A DNA stretch of 24,302 nt, taken from the IMG/VR virus record IMGVR_UViG_3300006916_000371, positions 1 through 24,302 of that record. One strand, written 5' to 3'. The notes below the pieces were generated by a model. It had not been told where the DNA came from, made no database searches, and saw nothing but the letters and a program-made list of their open reading frames with translations. Numbering within the stretch: position 1 is the first letter of the stretch; each line of letters begins with the position of its first letter. Positions 1-7,455 of this stretch are shown here, piece after piece. Position numbers and translations under genes: made by a program. The DNA comes from a virus.

Positions 1-1871
1 GAGGGTGCGCCATAAGGGAGCTGGATAGTGGTCTTGTCGGTGACGCCGTTGTGAACCAGAGAGCAGCTTGTCTCTCGCAGACGGCTATCTAGAAGGGTCT
101 TCCACCCTTTTCCTGTATCGACCGGGGCATCCTCGAGCCTTACCTTCTCAAAGAAGATACCATCAGCCCGTTGCAGGATCAGGTACAGGTCGTTCCCTAG
201 GAACTCACACCCGAGAATCGTAACGTCGTCAGCCATCTTCCATTTGGACCACGCCGATTGTCTCTTTTCGGTGCGCTCATAGTGGAACTTGTAGGTGTAG
301 ATAGCGTTACTCTCGCCGCTGGTAAGGGCGGCAATGAAGTTCTCGTCACCGTTACAGGTGAAGTGGCTCAGGCCCGACGGAATGTACGTAGGACAATGAG
401 CTGTCACGTCGTCGGACGTGTTGATCCCTGCGTCTTCTCCAATCAGGAACTCACGTACACCAGCGCTACTGCCTCTCTCGAAGCCGCCATACACGTTAGT
501 ACCGCAGCCGATTGGCCGGACATTCTTGGACATTGAGTAGTCCGTGACCCGGTCGATGGCAATGGTACTAGGCGTCAGGTTGTTGGGAGTATTGATGGTG
601 AACTGAGCGTTCTCCGCCCCCAGCATTACTGTCTCGTTAAACGGAACGGCATGCTCTAGGACAGACACCTTGGTCGCTGTGATCTGTACATCAATCGGGT
701 CCCCATCGAGAATGCTTGTGGCCGTCGTTGGGAAGAAGTTGAAGAAGTCACTGGCCGCTGAGAGGATTACATTCTCGTCCGAGGTAACACCCAGTCGGTT
801 ACGGAAGAAGAAGATGTCGCCTAGGGTCCGCCCAATGAATGAAGGGAACGGAACACTATCGTCGTCGCCTGCTTCCCGTGGTGCCCATGAGAGTTGCTCG
901 AAGTTGAACTCACCGTTTGGCTGGCGGATCAGCGCATGCGGCATACTCGCAGGATCAATCTCGATGTCCAGGTCAGGAGCTACGGTCTCGATCCACTCCC
1001 CTTCCTTGACCCACTTTACGTAGTAGTCGTCGAAGGCATTACTAGGATCGCCGGTGATGCGGATAACGTAGTTGGCAGGTGCCTTGCGGGGCAGGTCCGT
1101 GAAGTTCTGAGTCCCTGAGGCGTTCAGGCCCACCATGGACGTGTTGCCAAAGCCATCCTCCGTGCTAACCGAAAGATCACCACCAGCCACGGCGTTAGTA
1201 TCCTCAATGTGGATCACTGAGCCGATCAGGTTGAACGTCAGGTTCGGGAAGTTAAGGGCCAGACGAGATCGGAGCTGCGTAGCGATGAAGGCGCTATCAA
1301 CTTGGGCCTCGTTACCACCGTTGTCACCCGACCAGTCAGGCGTCGTGTGAGACACTGAGCCATTCACGTTGCTACTGGCGATGGTCACGGTGTACGTCTT
1401 ACCGAAGTTCCCCTGCTTCACATACACCAGCGAGGTGTCCTTCTGAGCCGGGGACTTGGAGCCAGACTTGATGGCAGGAACCACGGTGCGGTTAAGGATG
1501 AACGTGTAGTCAGCCACGGTCACTGCCCTTAGGTCGGCAGCGGTTCCGGTGCTGAGGTAAGCAATCCCGTTCGGGTTATTCACGACCCGCTCAGAGCCAT
1601 TCAGATCAAACACCTTGATACCGGAAGACCTCACGAAGGCGATGTGCTGGTTGTTCTCATCACGGTTGATGACGTGGAGCATAGCGCCGCTTTCATCAGT
1701 CAGGCCGGTGAGCTTGGCAATGTACTCCGTGTTCGGGCGTTTGGTCAGGCCCTCGGTCAGGCTAGAGAGTGCGTTGGTTTGGGTCCCTACTTGGGAAGCC
1801 AAGCGGATGTTTTCAGCCTGCTCGCTAATCCCGCTCACGAATGAGGGGAACTCTCCATCGACCATAGTCAT
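1..1871 (-). CDS. Tail tubular protein B (T7 gp12-like), C-terminus cut by window edge
   Basis: Likely the nozzle protein of the short tail, forming the distal tube below tail tubular protein A. The frame is open without a stop from an ATG at 1871 to the left edge, giving 623 residues; T7 gp12 has about 794, so the last fifth is probably missing. The product begins MTMVDGEFPSF and soon contains TEGLTKRPNTEY, the 'GLTKRP' type opening common in gp12 homologues. It is rich in short beta-type segments and aromatic pairs (for example a DIFFFRNRLG stretch near residue 330). The start follows a GGAG ribosome site and comes one base after the stop of tail tubular protein A, which suggests coupling. 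Position right after tail tubular A matches T7 order. Identification is by order, size and overall look, not by a catalytic motif. Confidence 0.9.
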   Translation of the reverse strand, partial: MTMVDGEFPSFVSGISEQAENIRLASQVGTQTNALSSLTEGLTKRPNTEYIAKLTGLTDESGAMLHVINRDENNQHIAFVRSSGIKVFDLNGSERVVNNPNGIAYLSTGTAADLRAVTVADYTFILNRTVVPAIKSGSKSPAQKDTSLVYVKQGNFGKTYTVTIASSNVNGSVSHTTPDWSGDNGGNEAQVDSAFIATQLRSRLALNFPNLTFNLIGSVIHIEDTNAVAGGDLSVSTEDGFGNTSMVGLNASGTQNFTDLPRKAPANYVIRITGDPSNAFDDYYVKWVKEGEWIETVAPDLDIEIDPASMPHALIRQPNGEFNFEQLSWAPREAGDDDSVPFPSFIGRTLGDIFFFRNRLGVTSDENVILSAASDFFNFFPTTATSILDGDPIDVQITATKVSVLEHAVPFNETVMLGAENAQFTINTPNNLTPSTIAIDRVTDYSMSKNVRPIGCGTNVYGGFERGSSAGVREFLIGEDAGINTSDDVTAHCPTYIPSGLSHFTCNGDENFIAALTSGESNAIYTYKFHYERTEKRQSAWSKWKMADDVTILGCEFLGNDLYLILQRADGIFFEKVRLEDAPVDTGKGWKTLLDSRLRETSCSLVHNGVTDKTTIQLPYGAP

Positions 1872-1872
1872 C

Positions 1873-2460
1873 TTAAATTCTCCGGTTCATTACGCGACTA
1901 GCTCCACCTCGGGAGTTTCGCAGGAGCGTCTTGTCGCTCGACTGCACGTCGCCGCGTCTCATTTCTGCCAAAGCCTCAGCCTCGTCATATGTCAGGACCT
2001 TGTAGTCGTTGGTCCCCTTACCCACCGAGCGGCCATAGAATACGCGGACTGTACGAGCCTTGATGTACTCTTGGGCGTAGGGAGGGATATCAGTGAAGTC
2101 GAGCGCCCGGACGATGTCGAAGTCAACGGTATCGGTGAAGACGTCCGTGTTCTCTTCGTAGTCCCAGAGCTTGCCACCTCGCCATACATAGGGAAGCGAT
2201 ACGTCGCAGGGGTCAGCCTTCAGGAAGTCAACGCCTTGGAGGATGTTGTTGCTCCCGTCCGGGGACAGGGTGACTTCTTTGTCAGTATTAAAGTTCCACC
2301 CTTTGAGTAGGACTGAGCGGGTCACTTCATTGTAGACCCGTTGAGCAACAGCCACGAGGACTGAGGTCTGGCCGACGAGGGTTTGAATTGGTGCCTCGTG
2401 GATTTCTTCGAGACAAGAGTTAACCACGTCTAGCTCGGTCAAGCGTTCAGGTGCTGCCAT
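1873..2460 (-). CDS. Tail tubular protein A (T7 gp11-like)
   Basis: Adaptor ring between portal and nozzle in T7-like tails. It has 195 residues, almost the same as T7 gp11 (196). The N-terminal half (LDVVNSCLEEIHEAPI, then a VYNEV..SVLLKGWNFNT segment around residues 42-60) is the usual opening of this family: a helical pair followed by the conserved 'GW.FN' turn. The C-terminal part has the family-like EYIKARTVRVFYGR helix near residue 131. The gene sits between the capsid-distal terminator and the gp12-like gene. The ATG at 2460 is preceded by a GAGAG stretch that may act as ribosome site. Nothing looks broken. Confidence 0.92.
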   Translation of the reverse strand: MAAPERLTELDVVNSCLEEIHEAPIQTLVGQTSVLVAVAQRVYNEVTRSVLLKGWNFNTDKEVTLSPDGSNNILQGVDFLKADPCDVSLPYVWRGGKLWDYEENTDVFTDTVDFDIVRALDFTDIPPYAQEYIKARTVRVFYGRSVGKGTNDYKVLTYDEAEALAEMRRGDVQSSDKTLLRNSRGGASRVMNRRI

Positions 2461-2464
2461 AGGA

Positions 2465-2482
2465 GTCTCTCATTTGGGGTAA
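2465..2482 (-). promoter_or_regulatory. Weak candidate phage promoter upstream of tail tubular A
   Basis: On the minus strand the sequence reads ACCCCAAATGAGAGAC. It shares GAGAGAC and an ACC-CC block with the promoter family at 17902, 17932 and 20458, but needs a one-base gap and lacks the TAA core. It lies just after the terminator that follows the capsid gene, where a tail-gene promoter would make sense. The GAGAG may simply be the ribosome site of the tail gene. Confidence 0.22.
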
Positions 2483-2488
2483 TAAACG

Positions 2489-2519
2489 AAAAAAGAGGGG
2501 AGCCATTAAGACCCCCCTC
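2489..2519 (-). terminator. Rho-independent terminator after the capsid gene
   Basis: Read on the minus strand, an 8-bp stem GAGGGGGG / CTCCCCTC (one G-T pair) closes a 9-base loop and is followed directly by six T residues. It lies 28 bases after the capsid stop and 28 bases before the tail tubular A start. T7 has its main late terminator at the same point, after gene 10. As in T7, some read-through would be required for the tail genes unless another promoter follows. Confidence 0.9.
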
Positions 2520-2547
2520 AAATGGGTGACTAGGTCATACCAATCTA

Positions 2548-3489
2548 TTATGGTGCGCCTGTACGTACCTCTACGGCACCTTCGACACGGACCTTGCCGT
2601 GGCCAAGAGCCTGCTTTGCGACCAGCAGGGTATCCTGATAGTCAACACGGTGACCGGTGCTTTCGACAGCAAGGTCGATCAGCTTCACGGTGCCCACGGC
2701 GGACTCATGCATGATCAATGCGGCAGTCGTCGTGGCGTTCACGTCGTAGTCAGTACGGAACTGAGACGAGATATTCGTGATCGGCAGGTTGTTAGTCTTC
2801 ACAAGCTCAATGCCTGCAATACGAACAACGGAGCCATCAGCGTAGGAACCACGGCCATCCCAGTCCTTGTTGATCACGTCGGTAGTCCGAGCGAGCAAGT
2901 AGTACTGAGCCGGGCGCAGGAAGCCATAACGCTTGTCCTGTTCCGGTACGTCGTTCTCATCCAGCGCCTGTGCGCCATCGAAGAAAGCGGTGGCCAGATC
3001 GGCACCTACGGTCTTGGAGTTGGCAGACGTGATGATAGTACCACCGGGGAGACCAGTAACCTGGTTGGTAGCTGTACGAGCAGCGTTGATGCCGACCTGC
3101 ATAACGGTCTTATCGAACTGCTGGGCAAGGGCATCAGCACACTCAAAGGCGTACTGAGAGCGTACGTCATAGTGGGCCATTGCTTCATCAATATCAGCAA
3201 TCGCTACGTCGGAGATGAGCATGTCATCGACCGGGATCACGACTTCAGCGTTATTGATAGCCTTACCGGTCAACTGCGTACCGGGTGTGTGGTAGGAAGC
3301 GGTGTTCTTACCAAGGCGCGGGAACTGAGCAGACTTGCCGCTCTGGATGTTACGCACCATATGCTTGTCTAGGGTGACTGTCTGGGTCTGGAATGCAGCC
3401 AGAACTTCGCCACCAAAGACTTTTAGGAATAGGGCCTTATTATCGCCAGCAGCGTTAACCTGACCAATTCGGGTAGGAGTAGAAGCCAT
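2548..3489 (-). CDS. Major capsid protein (T7 gp10-like)
   Basis: Shell protein of the icosahedral head. The 313 residues are close to T7 gp10A (345). Family-like features are the N-terminal LFLKVFGGEVLAAFQ segment (residues 20-34), the NIQSGKSAQFPRLGK block (about 47-61), the VIPVDDMLISDVAIADIDEAMAHYD segment of the E-loop/P-domain region (about 84-108), and a C-terminal half with LRPAQYYLL. The start has a GGAAGGAA ribosome site. A strong terminator follows. The scaffold gene is not the upstream neighbour, unlike T7: about 4 kb of other genes lie between. A 122-base gap (3490-3611) precedes the gene; I found no good promoter or terminator in it. Confidence 0.95.
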   Translation of the reverse strand: MASTPTRIGQVNAAGDNKALFLKVFGGEVLAAFQTQTVTLDKHMVRNIQSGKSAQFPRLGKNTASYHTPGTQLTGKAINNAEVVIPVDDMLISDVAIADIDEAMAHYDVRSQYAFECADALAQQFDKTVMQVGINAARTATNQVTGLPGGTIITSANSKTVGADLATAFFDGAQALDENDVPEQDKRYGFLRPAQYYLLARTTDVINKDWDGRGSYADGSVVRIAGIELVKTNNLPITNISSQFRTDYDVNATTTAALIMHESAVGTVKLIDLAVESTGHRVDYQDTLLVAKQALGHGKVRVEGAVEVRTGAP

Positions 3490-3611
3490 AAGCTTTTCCT
3501 TCCTTTCATCTTGGGGTTGGAGTTGGGGTGCTTTCCGCAGACCGCTTAATGCGTTCCAAAGGTTGTCCGTCGCAACGGGCCAGTGATGCTATTCAGCGTC
3601 TTTGGGTAGCG

Positions 3612-5588
3612 TTATTCGCGCTCAATGTACTCAGTAAGAGGGAGTGTAAGCGGGAAATGGAGTTCGGTGATGAACGGTGGGGGTTCATACCGGGTAGGCT
3701 TTCCGTTCACTGTTACATGACCGGGGCCGACATTGTAGGTAACAAGGACTGAGGACGCCGTATCGAGCGTCACAGCTTGTCCTGTGAAGGTGAGTAAGCC
3801 CTTAAACACACTCATAGCCTTCTTACGCGAGAGTGAAGCAAGTGTACCGGAGACCGTAAGGCCACCCGTAGCAATGCTCTGCGCGTGATACTTTTGGAGG
3901 GATGTCTCTCCGCCTGTCACTGTAAGAGTACCCGGGGAGGGTTCTTGAGAGGATTTGCGAGAGAGACTGGCGGACTGGCCAGTGAACACCGCACTACCGG
4001 GTGGTACTGAGTACTTCGATAGTTTGGCTATTGTTGTAGCCAGCCCTGAGACGTTCATAACACCATCAGACACGTCTTGTCCATGGTACTTGTATGTGCT
4101 GTTGGTTTGTCCTGAGAGATTCATAACACCATCAGACACATCTTGCCCGTGGTACTTGTAGGTGCTGTTAGCCTGCCCTGAGAAGCTCAGTGAGCCATCA
4201 GCGACATCTTGCCCATGGCGTCTGGAGAGACTGCTGGTCTGCCCTGAGAAGCTCATCGAGCCGTCAGCGGCATCTTGCCCATGGCGTCTGTAGGTGCTGT
4301 TGGTCTTCCCTGTGAAGCTCATAGAGCCTTTGGTTGCCGTATGCTGCACTAACGTTATCGGAGGAGCAATAGCAATACTGTACAGGACCCTCTGTTCCGT
4401 GAAGGTATTAGCACTGATTAGCGTTAGCGTTCCACTGTCGATCACTTCGGTGGAGCAAAGGACGGCATGGACGCCAAAGCTTGCTGCGTTGGAAACAAAG
4501 CTGGCGACCTCAGGCATCCCGGGGATGTAGCCAGTGTCTAGGCCGTCATCAGAACCAAGGAAGGCGAGGTGCAGGCAATTGCCCTGCGTCGTCGTGATGT
4601 CGAGGGGCTGACTGAAAGCTACGCCACCACCTTCGCCTCTCCATCCGCTGGTCTCGATGGGCGTCGTTGCGTCGTGGCCGCTGATGCGGGAGGCTGTGAT
4701 GCAGGCACGCGTTGTTACGTTGGTGGTAAAGCTGTAGGTAGCAGGTTCGCTTGCGCCGCCAATCTTGTAGCAGGCGGTCGTCGTCAGCTCCGATGTACTG
4801 CCTGAGATGTTCTGATAGAGGGCCGTGAAGCCACTCGGCATGGTGATTGTACGGGAGCCATCGACCACGATGAACAAGACGATCAGGCTGTCTTCACACT
4901 CCGCTTGAGTACCGGGGCGGTTCACTGTGGCGGTTGTGCCTGTGGTAATAAGGCCCGTGGTTGTCTCATCCAGAGTGGGACCACTGTAGCTGGCATCGCT
5001 TGTCTCAACACCTAGAACAGGATCATTGGCAGTGCCAGAGCTGCTGGCCGAGTAGATTGTTATCTGCTCAGGTGTACTGCTGTCAGCGGGAGCGTTGTTG
5101 GTACGCTGGCGGTCAGAGGCCATGACGAAGCGGAGATCGCCTCTCAGGGCAACCGCTGTCTTCAGTGCGGTCTCGCTGGAATATTTCACCACCTGATTGG
5201 TAGCGGTCATAATAGAGGAGTCGCAGCTGGCCCAGAGAGTCTTTGATCCTAGGTCTGAGCCTGCCACAAAGTCGCCTGAGGTCAGAGTACCGCCACCCCA
5301 GTCATGCTCTCGAATCTCGAAGGTGAAGTCCTGAGTGGACTCATCGTTTTGAAAGCGGAAGTAGAAATCAGCAAGGTCAATGGTCTCACCTGTAGGGAGG
5401 CCGGAGCAATCCACTTCGCCGAAGTATTCTCTGCAATAGTACTGAAACGTCTCCTCTTGTCCAACTTCAAGCCAGCTGGTGGTGCTAATGGAAAATCTGC
5501 CGAGACCTTCACGGGCGTCGGAATAGGAGAAGTCCCGGCTATTGATAACCCCATCAGTGTCTTCAACGCGTAGGACGTGAGTTGTCAT
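3612..5588 (-). CDS. 658-residue phage surface/structural protein with C-terminal 22-residue repeats
   Basis: Unrecognised as a named protein. Residues 1 to about 200 are beta-rich and polar (DTDGVINSRDF, HDWGGGTLTSGDF). Residues about 220-415 look like a domain frequent in phage fibre or decoration proteins: DSLIVLFIVVDGSRTITMP, then a GFTALYQ and EPATYSFT pattern. From residue 421, eight consecutive units of exactly 22 residues follow, each opening G-x-[LMA]-x-[FVL]-[ST]-G, then a ninth weaker unit and a short tail. Low lysine and cysteine and high serine/threonine content suit a secreted or virion beta structure. The start overlaps the upstream stop as ATGA. It lies immediately before the capsid gene, so a head decoration, head fibre or adhesin role is plausible; this is inference. 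Confidence 0.8.
   Translation of the reverse strand: MTTHVLRVEDTDGVINSRDFSYSDAREGLGRFSISTTSWLEVGQEETFQYYCREYFGEVDCSGLPTGETIDLADFYFRFQNDESTQDFTFEIREHDWGGGTLTSGDFVAGSDLGSKTLWASCDSSIMTATNQVVKYSSETALKTAVALRGDLRFVMASDRQRTNNAPADSSTPEQITIYSASSSGTANDPVLGVETSDASYSGPTLDETTTGLITTGTTATVNRPGTQAECEDSLIVLFIVVDGSRTITMPSGFTALYQNISGSTSELTTTACYKIGGASEPATYSFTTNVTTRACITASRISGHDATTPIETSGWRGEGGGVAFSQPLDITTTQGNCLHLAFLGSDDGLDTGYIPGMPEVASFVSNAASFGVHAVLCSTEVIDSGTLTLISANTFTEQRVLYSIAIAPPITLVQHTATKGSMSFTGKTNSTYRRHGQDAADGSMSFSGQTSSLSRRHGQDVADGSLSFSGQANSTYKYHGQDVSDGVMNLSGQTNSTYKYHGQDVSDGVMNVSGLATTIAKLSKYSVPPGSAVFTGQSASLSRKSSQEPSPGTLTVTGGETSLQKYHAQSIATGGLTVSGTLASLSRKKAMSVFKGLLTFTGQAVTLDTASSVLVTYNVGPGHVTVNGKPTRYEPPPFITELHFPLTLPLTEYIERE
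3801..4328 (-). repeat. Eight in-frame 66-bp tandem repeats inside the 658-residue gene
   Basis: The units encode residues 421-596 of the host gene, 22 residues each with no length change. The first four are most alike: each carries HGQD near its end except that the last variable part differs, and units 3 and 4 share the same 13-residue stretch NSTYKYHGQDVSD. Later units keep only the G-x-x-x-x-[ST]-G opening and the S-L or S-T position. The DNA of units 3 and 4 is also nearly identical, which suggests recent duplication on top of an old repeat. Confidence 0.93.
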
Positions 5589-6040
5589 TGGTGTCTCCTC
5601 AGGCCCTCCATAAGATCGACCAAACGGTCAACTGGGTTTTCCCCAATGGCCGGGTCATCGACGCGGATGGGGTTCTTTAAGATATGCTTCACGCCATCGA
5701 CATCGACTACGGCTTTCGCTTGGCCATTGTTACGTTCGATGGGACGACTGTCTGCGTCCAAGGCCATCACCTCAAGCCACAGACCATCGTCAGCCACTAC
5801 GGACTTGATGACGACAAAGCGTCGGTCGCTGTCCGGGCGACGGATGACCTTTGGGTCGTTGCCTAGAGCGGACTTCAAAGCCATGCGGCGGTTGGCACGA
5901 GCCTCATCGCGCTTCTGGCGGGGCGTAGTGCTAGGGTTCGCTAGAATGCGGTCCTGCTGGCGTCGTGCCGAGCGAGCTACGGACAGCTCATAGGATTCAT
6001 TACGATTACTTGCGTCGTCTAAAGCGTCGTGATGAGACAT
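5585..6040 (-). CDS. Hypothetical phage protein, 151 residues
   Basis: Not recognised. The first 60 residues are very polar and charged (ARSARRQQDRILANPSTTP, then KRDEARANRRMAL), probably helical. The remainder is beta-like and acidic, with RRFVVIKSVVADDGLWLEVMA, a VDVDGVKHIL segment, and a helical end VDRLVDLMEGLRRHQ. There is no signal peptide or membrane segment. An AGGAGT ribosome site precedes the ATG at 6040, and the stop overlaps the start of the 658-residue gene as ATGA, so the two are probably co-translated. A virion accessory or a chaperone for the large neighbour are both possible; the sequence does not decide. Confidence 0.75.
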   Translation of the reverse strand: MSHHDALDDASNRNESYELSVARSARRQQDRILANPSTTPRQKRDEARANRRMALKSALGNDPKVIRRPDSDRRFVVIKSVVADDGLWLEVMALDADSRPIERNNGQAKAVVDVDGVKHILKNPIRVDDPAIGENPVDRLVDLMEGLRRHQ

Positions 6041-6058
6041 ACAGCACTCCTAAGCTTA

Positions 6059-6475
6059 TCATGCAGCGGTAAAAATACCAGCAGCATCAATGACAACCTC
6101 AAAGTCGTGAGTAGTATTGTTCTGGTCAGTCGTCATGTCCTCGTAGGCAATGATCTGGTTGGTAGCCACAATGTACAGAACAGCGTACCGGGCGTTGGAA
6201 AACCCTGCTGCGTTCTCACTCCATAGGAATGTTGCTGGGCTATCAAAGGTTACCGTACCAGCGGCCTCAGAGACCGTGCAGGTTCCTGCTGAAATACCGC
6301 CTGCGGTGTACCCGGTGCCTGACACTTCTGTAAGAGATGTCACCAGGTTGTTGCCGCTAGGGCTAGTTGCTGAGGTGTACAGACCCATCTTGACGTTGTC
6401 TGCTCCCTCGAGAGAGGTTTGAGAACCACCGGTGATGCGGTCCTCAATGAATGTTTCGTTAATCTGCCACGCCAT
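6059..6475 (-). CDS. Probable phage structural protein, 138 residues
   Basis: Resembles a common type of small phage structural protein: an N-terminal helix (INETFIEDRI), then VKMGLYTSATSPSG, an E-x-SGTGYTAGG turn around residues 51-60, VTFDSPATFLWSENAAG, ARYAVLYIVATNQIIAYEDM, and a C-terminal beta end. This order of 'alLyt..., GY.aGG, W.., aR.avLY' is seen in many head or tail accessory proteins of tailed phages (recalled pattern, not a search). The start has a GGAGA ribosome site and overlaps the previous gene by 17 bases. It belongs to the module between scaffold and capsid. Exact location in the virion is unknown. Confidence 0.75.
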   Translation of the reverse strand: MAWQINETFIEDRITGGSQTSLEGADNVKMGLYTSATSPSGNNLVTSLTEVSGTGYTAGGISAGTCTVSEAAGTVTFDSPATFLWSENAAGFSNARYAVLYIVATNQIIAYEDMTTDQNNTTHDFEVVIDAAGIFTAA

Positions 6476-6776
6476 CTAACGGGTCTCCAAGTTGCATATT
6501 CAATTCAATCAGCTCGTGACGCAGGTGTGCGGGAATCTCTTCCCCCTTCGCACGATGACGGGCGATGATGGTCTTGAGGCGTTGCTTACGGCCTCTCCAT
6601 CGGCGCACATGGGCGTCTGTTCGACGCTGTCCTGTGGCTATGGTGACGGGTTGCCCAACCCAAGCGGTGGTCTTAGGGTCCTCTACAGGCGGCTTAGGCG
6701 CTACTGTAGCCATTGCTTCATCCAGCTCCTTCGCTGTGATGGAAGGCTGGAGCTTTCGTTTGATCCATCCAAGCAT
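6459..6776 (-). CDS. Hypothetical phage protein, 105 residues, basic
   Basis: Not recognised. It opens with a short amphipathic MLGWIKRKLQ, has a proline-rich linker (APKPPVEDPK), and then a strongly basic helical segment RRTDAHVRRWRGRKQRLKTI followed by HLRHELIELNMQLG. The basic stretch could bind nucleic acid or an acidic partner such as the scaffold; this is a guess from charge alone. The start lies one base after the stop of the preceding gene, and the end overlaps the next gene by 17 bases, so it is embedded in the scaffold-capsid module. Its frame is kept open and its neighbours are tightly packed, which supports a real gene. Confidence 0.65.
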   Translation of the reverse strand: MLGWIKRKLQPSITAKELDEAMATVAPKPPVEDPKTTAWVGQPVTIATGQRRTDAHVRRWRGRKQRLKTIIARHRAKGEEIPAHLRHELIELNMQLGDPLDGVAD

Positions 6777-6777
6777 A

Positions 6778-7062
6778 TTAGAACCTCATTTCCACCCTGA
6801 TAGGACCACCTGATACACCTGAGGAAACTGCTCGCATCTCAGGGAAGGCGGTGACCCGTCGCCCGTCGTCCTGTGTGAAGGTAATGATATCGAGCCACGG
6901 CATGTTAGAGGTCGTGCGTCCTTGTAGGGTCACGGTCCCCGTGCTTGTGATCTTGCATTGAACAACGCCGTACTCGACCCTGTTGAAGTTGTCGATCTCA
7001 GTGAGCGCACCGGTGTGATCCGTGGCCACGTCATCGATCAGTACGTAGGTTGACTTAACCAT
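6778..7062 (-). CDS. Small beta-rich phage protein, 94 residues
   Basis: Not recognised by name. The whole product looks like a small beta sandwich: VEYGVVQCKITSTGTVTLQG, then a R-T-x-S-x-x-PWLDIITF strand, and a C-terminal GGPIRVEMRF strand. Proteins with a 'tv.lqgr.....W.dv..ft' pattern occur as small virion or decoration proteins in several podoviruses (recalled, not searched). It overlaps the upstream holin-like gene by 8 bases and is followed closely by the 105-residue gene. A head accessory role is reasonable from the neighbourhood. Confidence 0.7.
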   Translation of the reverse strand: MVKSTYVLIDDVATDHTGALTEIDNFNRVEYGVVQCKITSTGTVTLQGRTTSNMPWLDIITFTQDDGRRVTAFPEMRAVSSGVSGGPIRVEMRF

Positions 7063-7444
7063 CTCGAGACATGACCTCCATGTTGGTACGGGTGAACCAC
7101 CAGCGCAATCCGAACGATGCGGCTACGGTTCCGAGGAACGCCACCTGATACCAAACGGGCGCTTGGGATACGTAGTCCCAGCCTCTCATAACGTGATCCT
7201 GAATACCCGGGAAGAATGATCCCACAAAGGGAGCTGACAGAATGATCGTCAGGTATTCATCCTTCCATGAGTATTGGGATTGACGGAGAGCTTCGGTATC
7301 CCAGTCGCGCTCTGCGGTGGCGACCTTGGCCTGAGCCTCAGCCTGCGCTACGGCGACCTTAACTTTACCCTCAGCCTTGACTTGTCGGGTTTTCACCCAG
7401 CCGCTGAGGACGCTGGTGATGCCCTTTACGATGAGTGAAAACAT
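7055..7444 (-). CDS. Holin-like membrane protein of the 3-TM (GTA holin) type
   Basis: 129 residues. An N-terminal moderately hydrophobic stretch (FSLIVKGITSVLSGW) is followed by a highly charged, alanine-rich helix (residues about 20-60, KVKVAVAQAEAQAKVATAE), a conserved-looking SWKDEYLTIILSAPFVGSF start of a membrane segment, and a second segment WYQVAFLGTVAASFGLRWWF near residues 97-116. This layout, including 'W..E......S...DE' and the final 'fG.rw', matches the family of holins with three membrane segments described for gene transfer agents (Pfam GTA_holin_3TM, from memory). A holin lets the amidase reach the cell wall. Its place between scaffold and capsid, about 8.5 kb from the amidase gene, is unusual for a T7-like phage. 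Confidence 0.75.
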   Translation of the reverse strand: MFSLIVKGITSVLSGWVKTRQVKAEGKVKVAVAQAEAQAKVATAERDWDTEALRQSQYSWKDEYLTIILSAPFVGSFFPGIQDHVMRGWDYVSQAPVWYQVAFLGTVAASFGLRWWFTRTNMEVMSRDG

Positions 7445-7455
7445 GACTGTAGTCC

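Noticed and set aside
1615-3372. Long plus-strand frames at 1615-2310 and 2599-3372
   Set aside because: Antisense to tail tubular proteins and capsid; no ribosome site, no domain, and they run across the terminator region separately.
3490-3611. 122-base gap before the capsid gene as site of a promoter or terminator
   Set aside because: Best match to the promoter core (around GCATTAAGCGGTC) shares about half the positions; only a 4-bp hairpin is seen. I can support nothing specific here.
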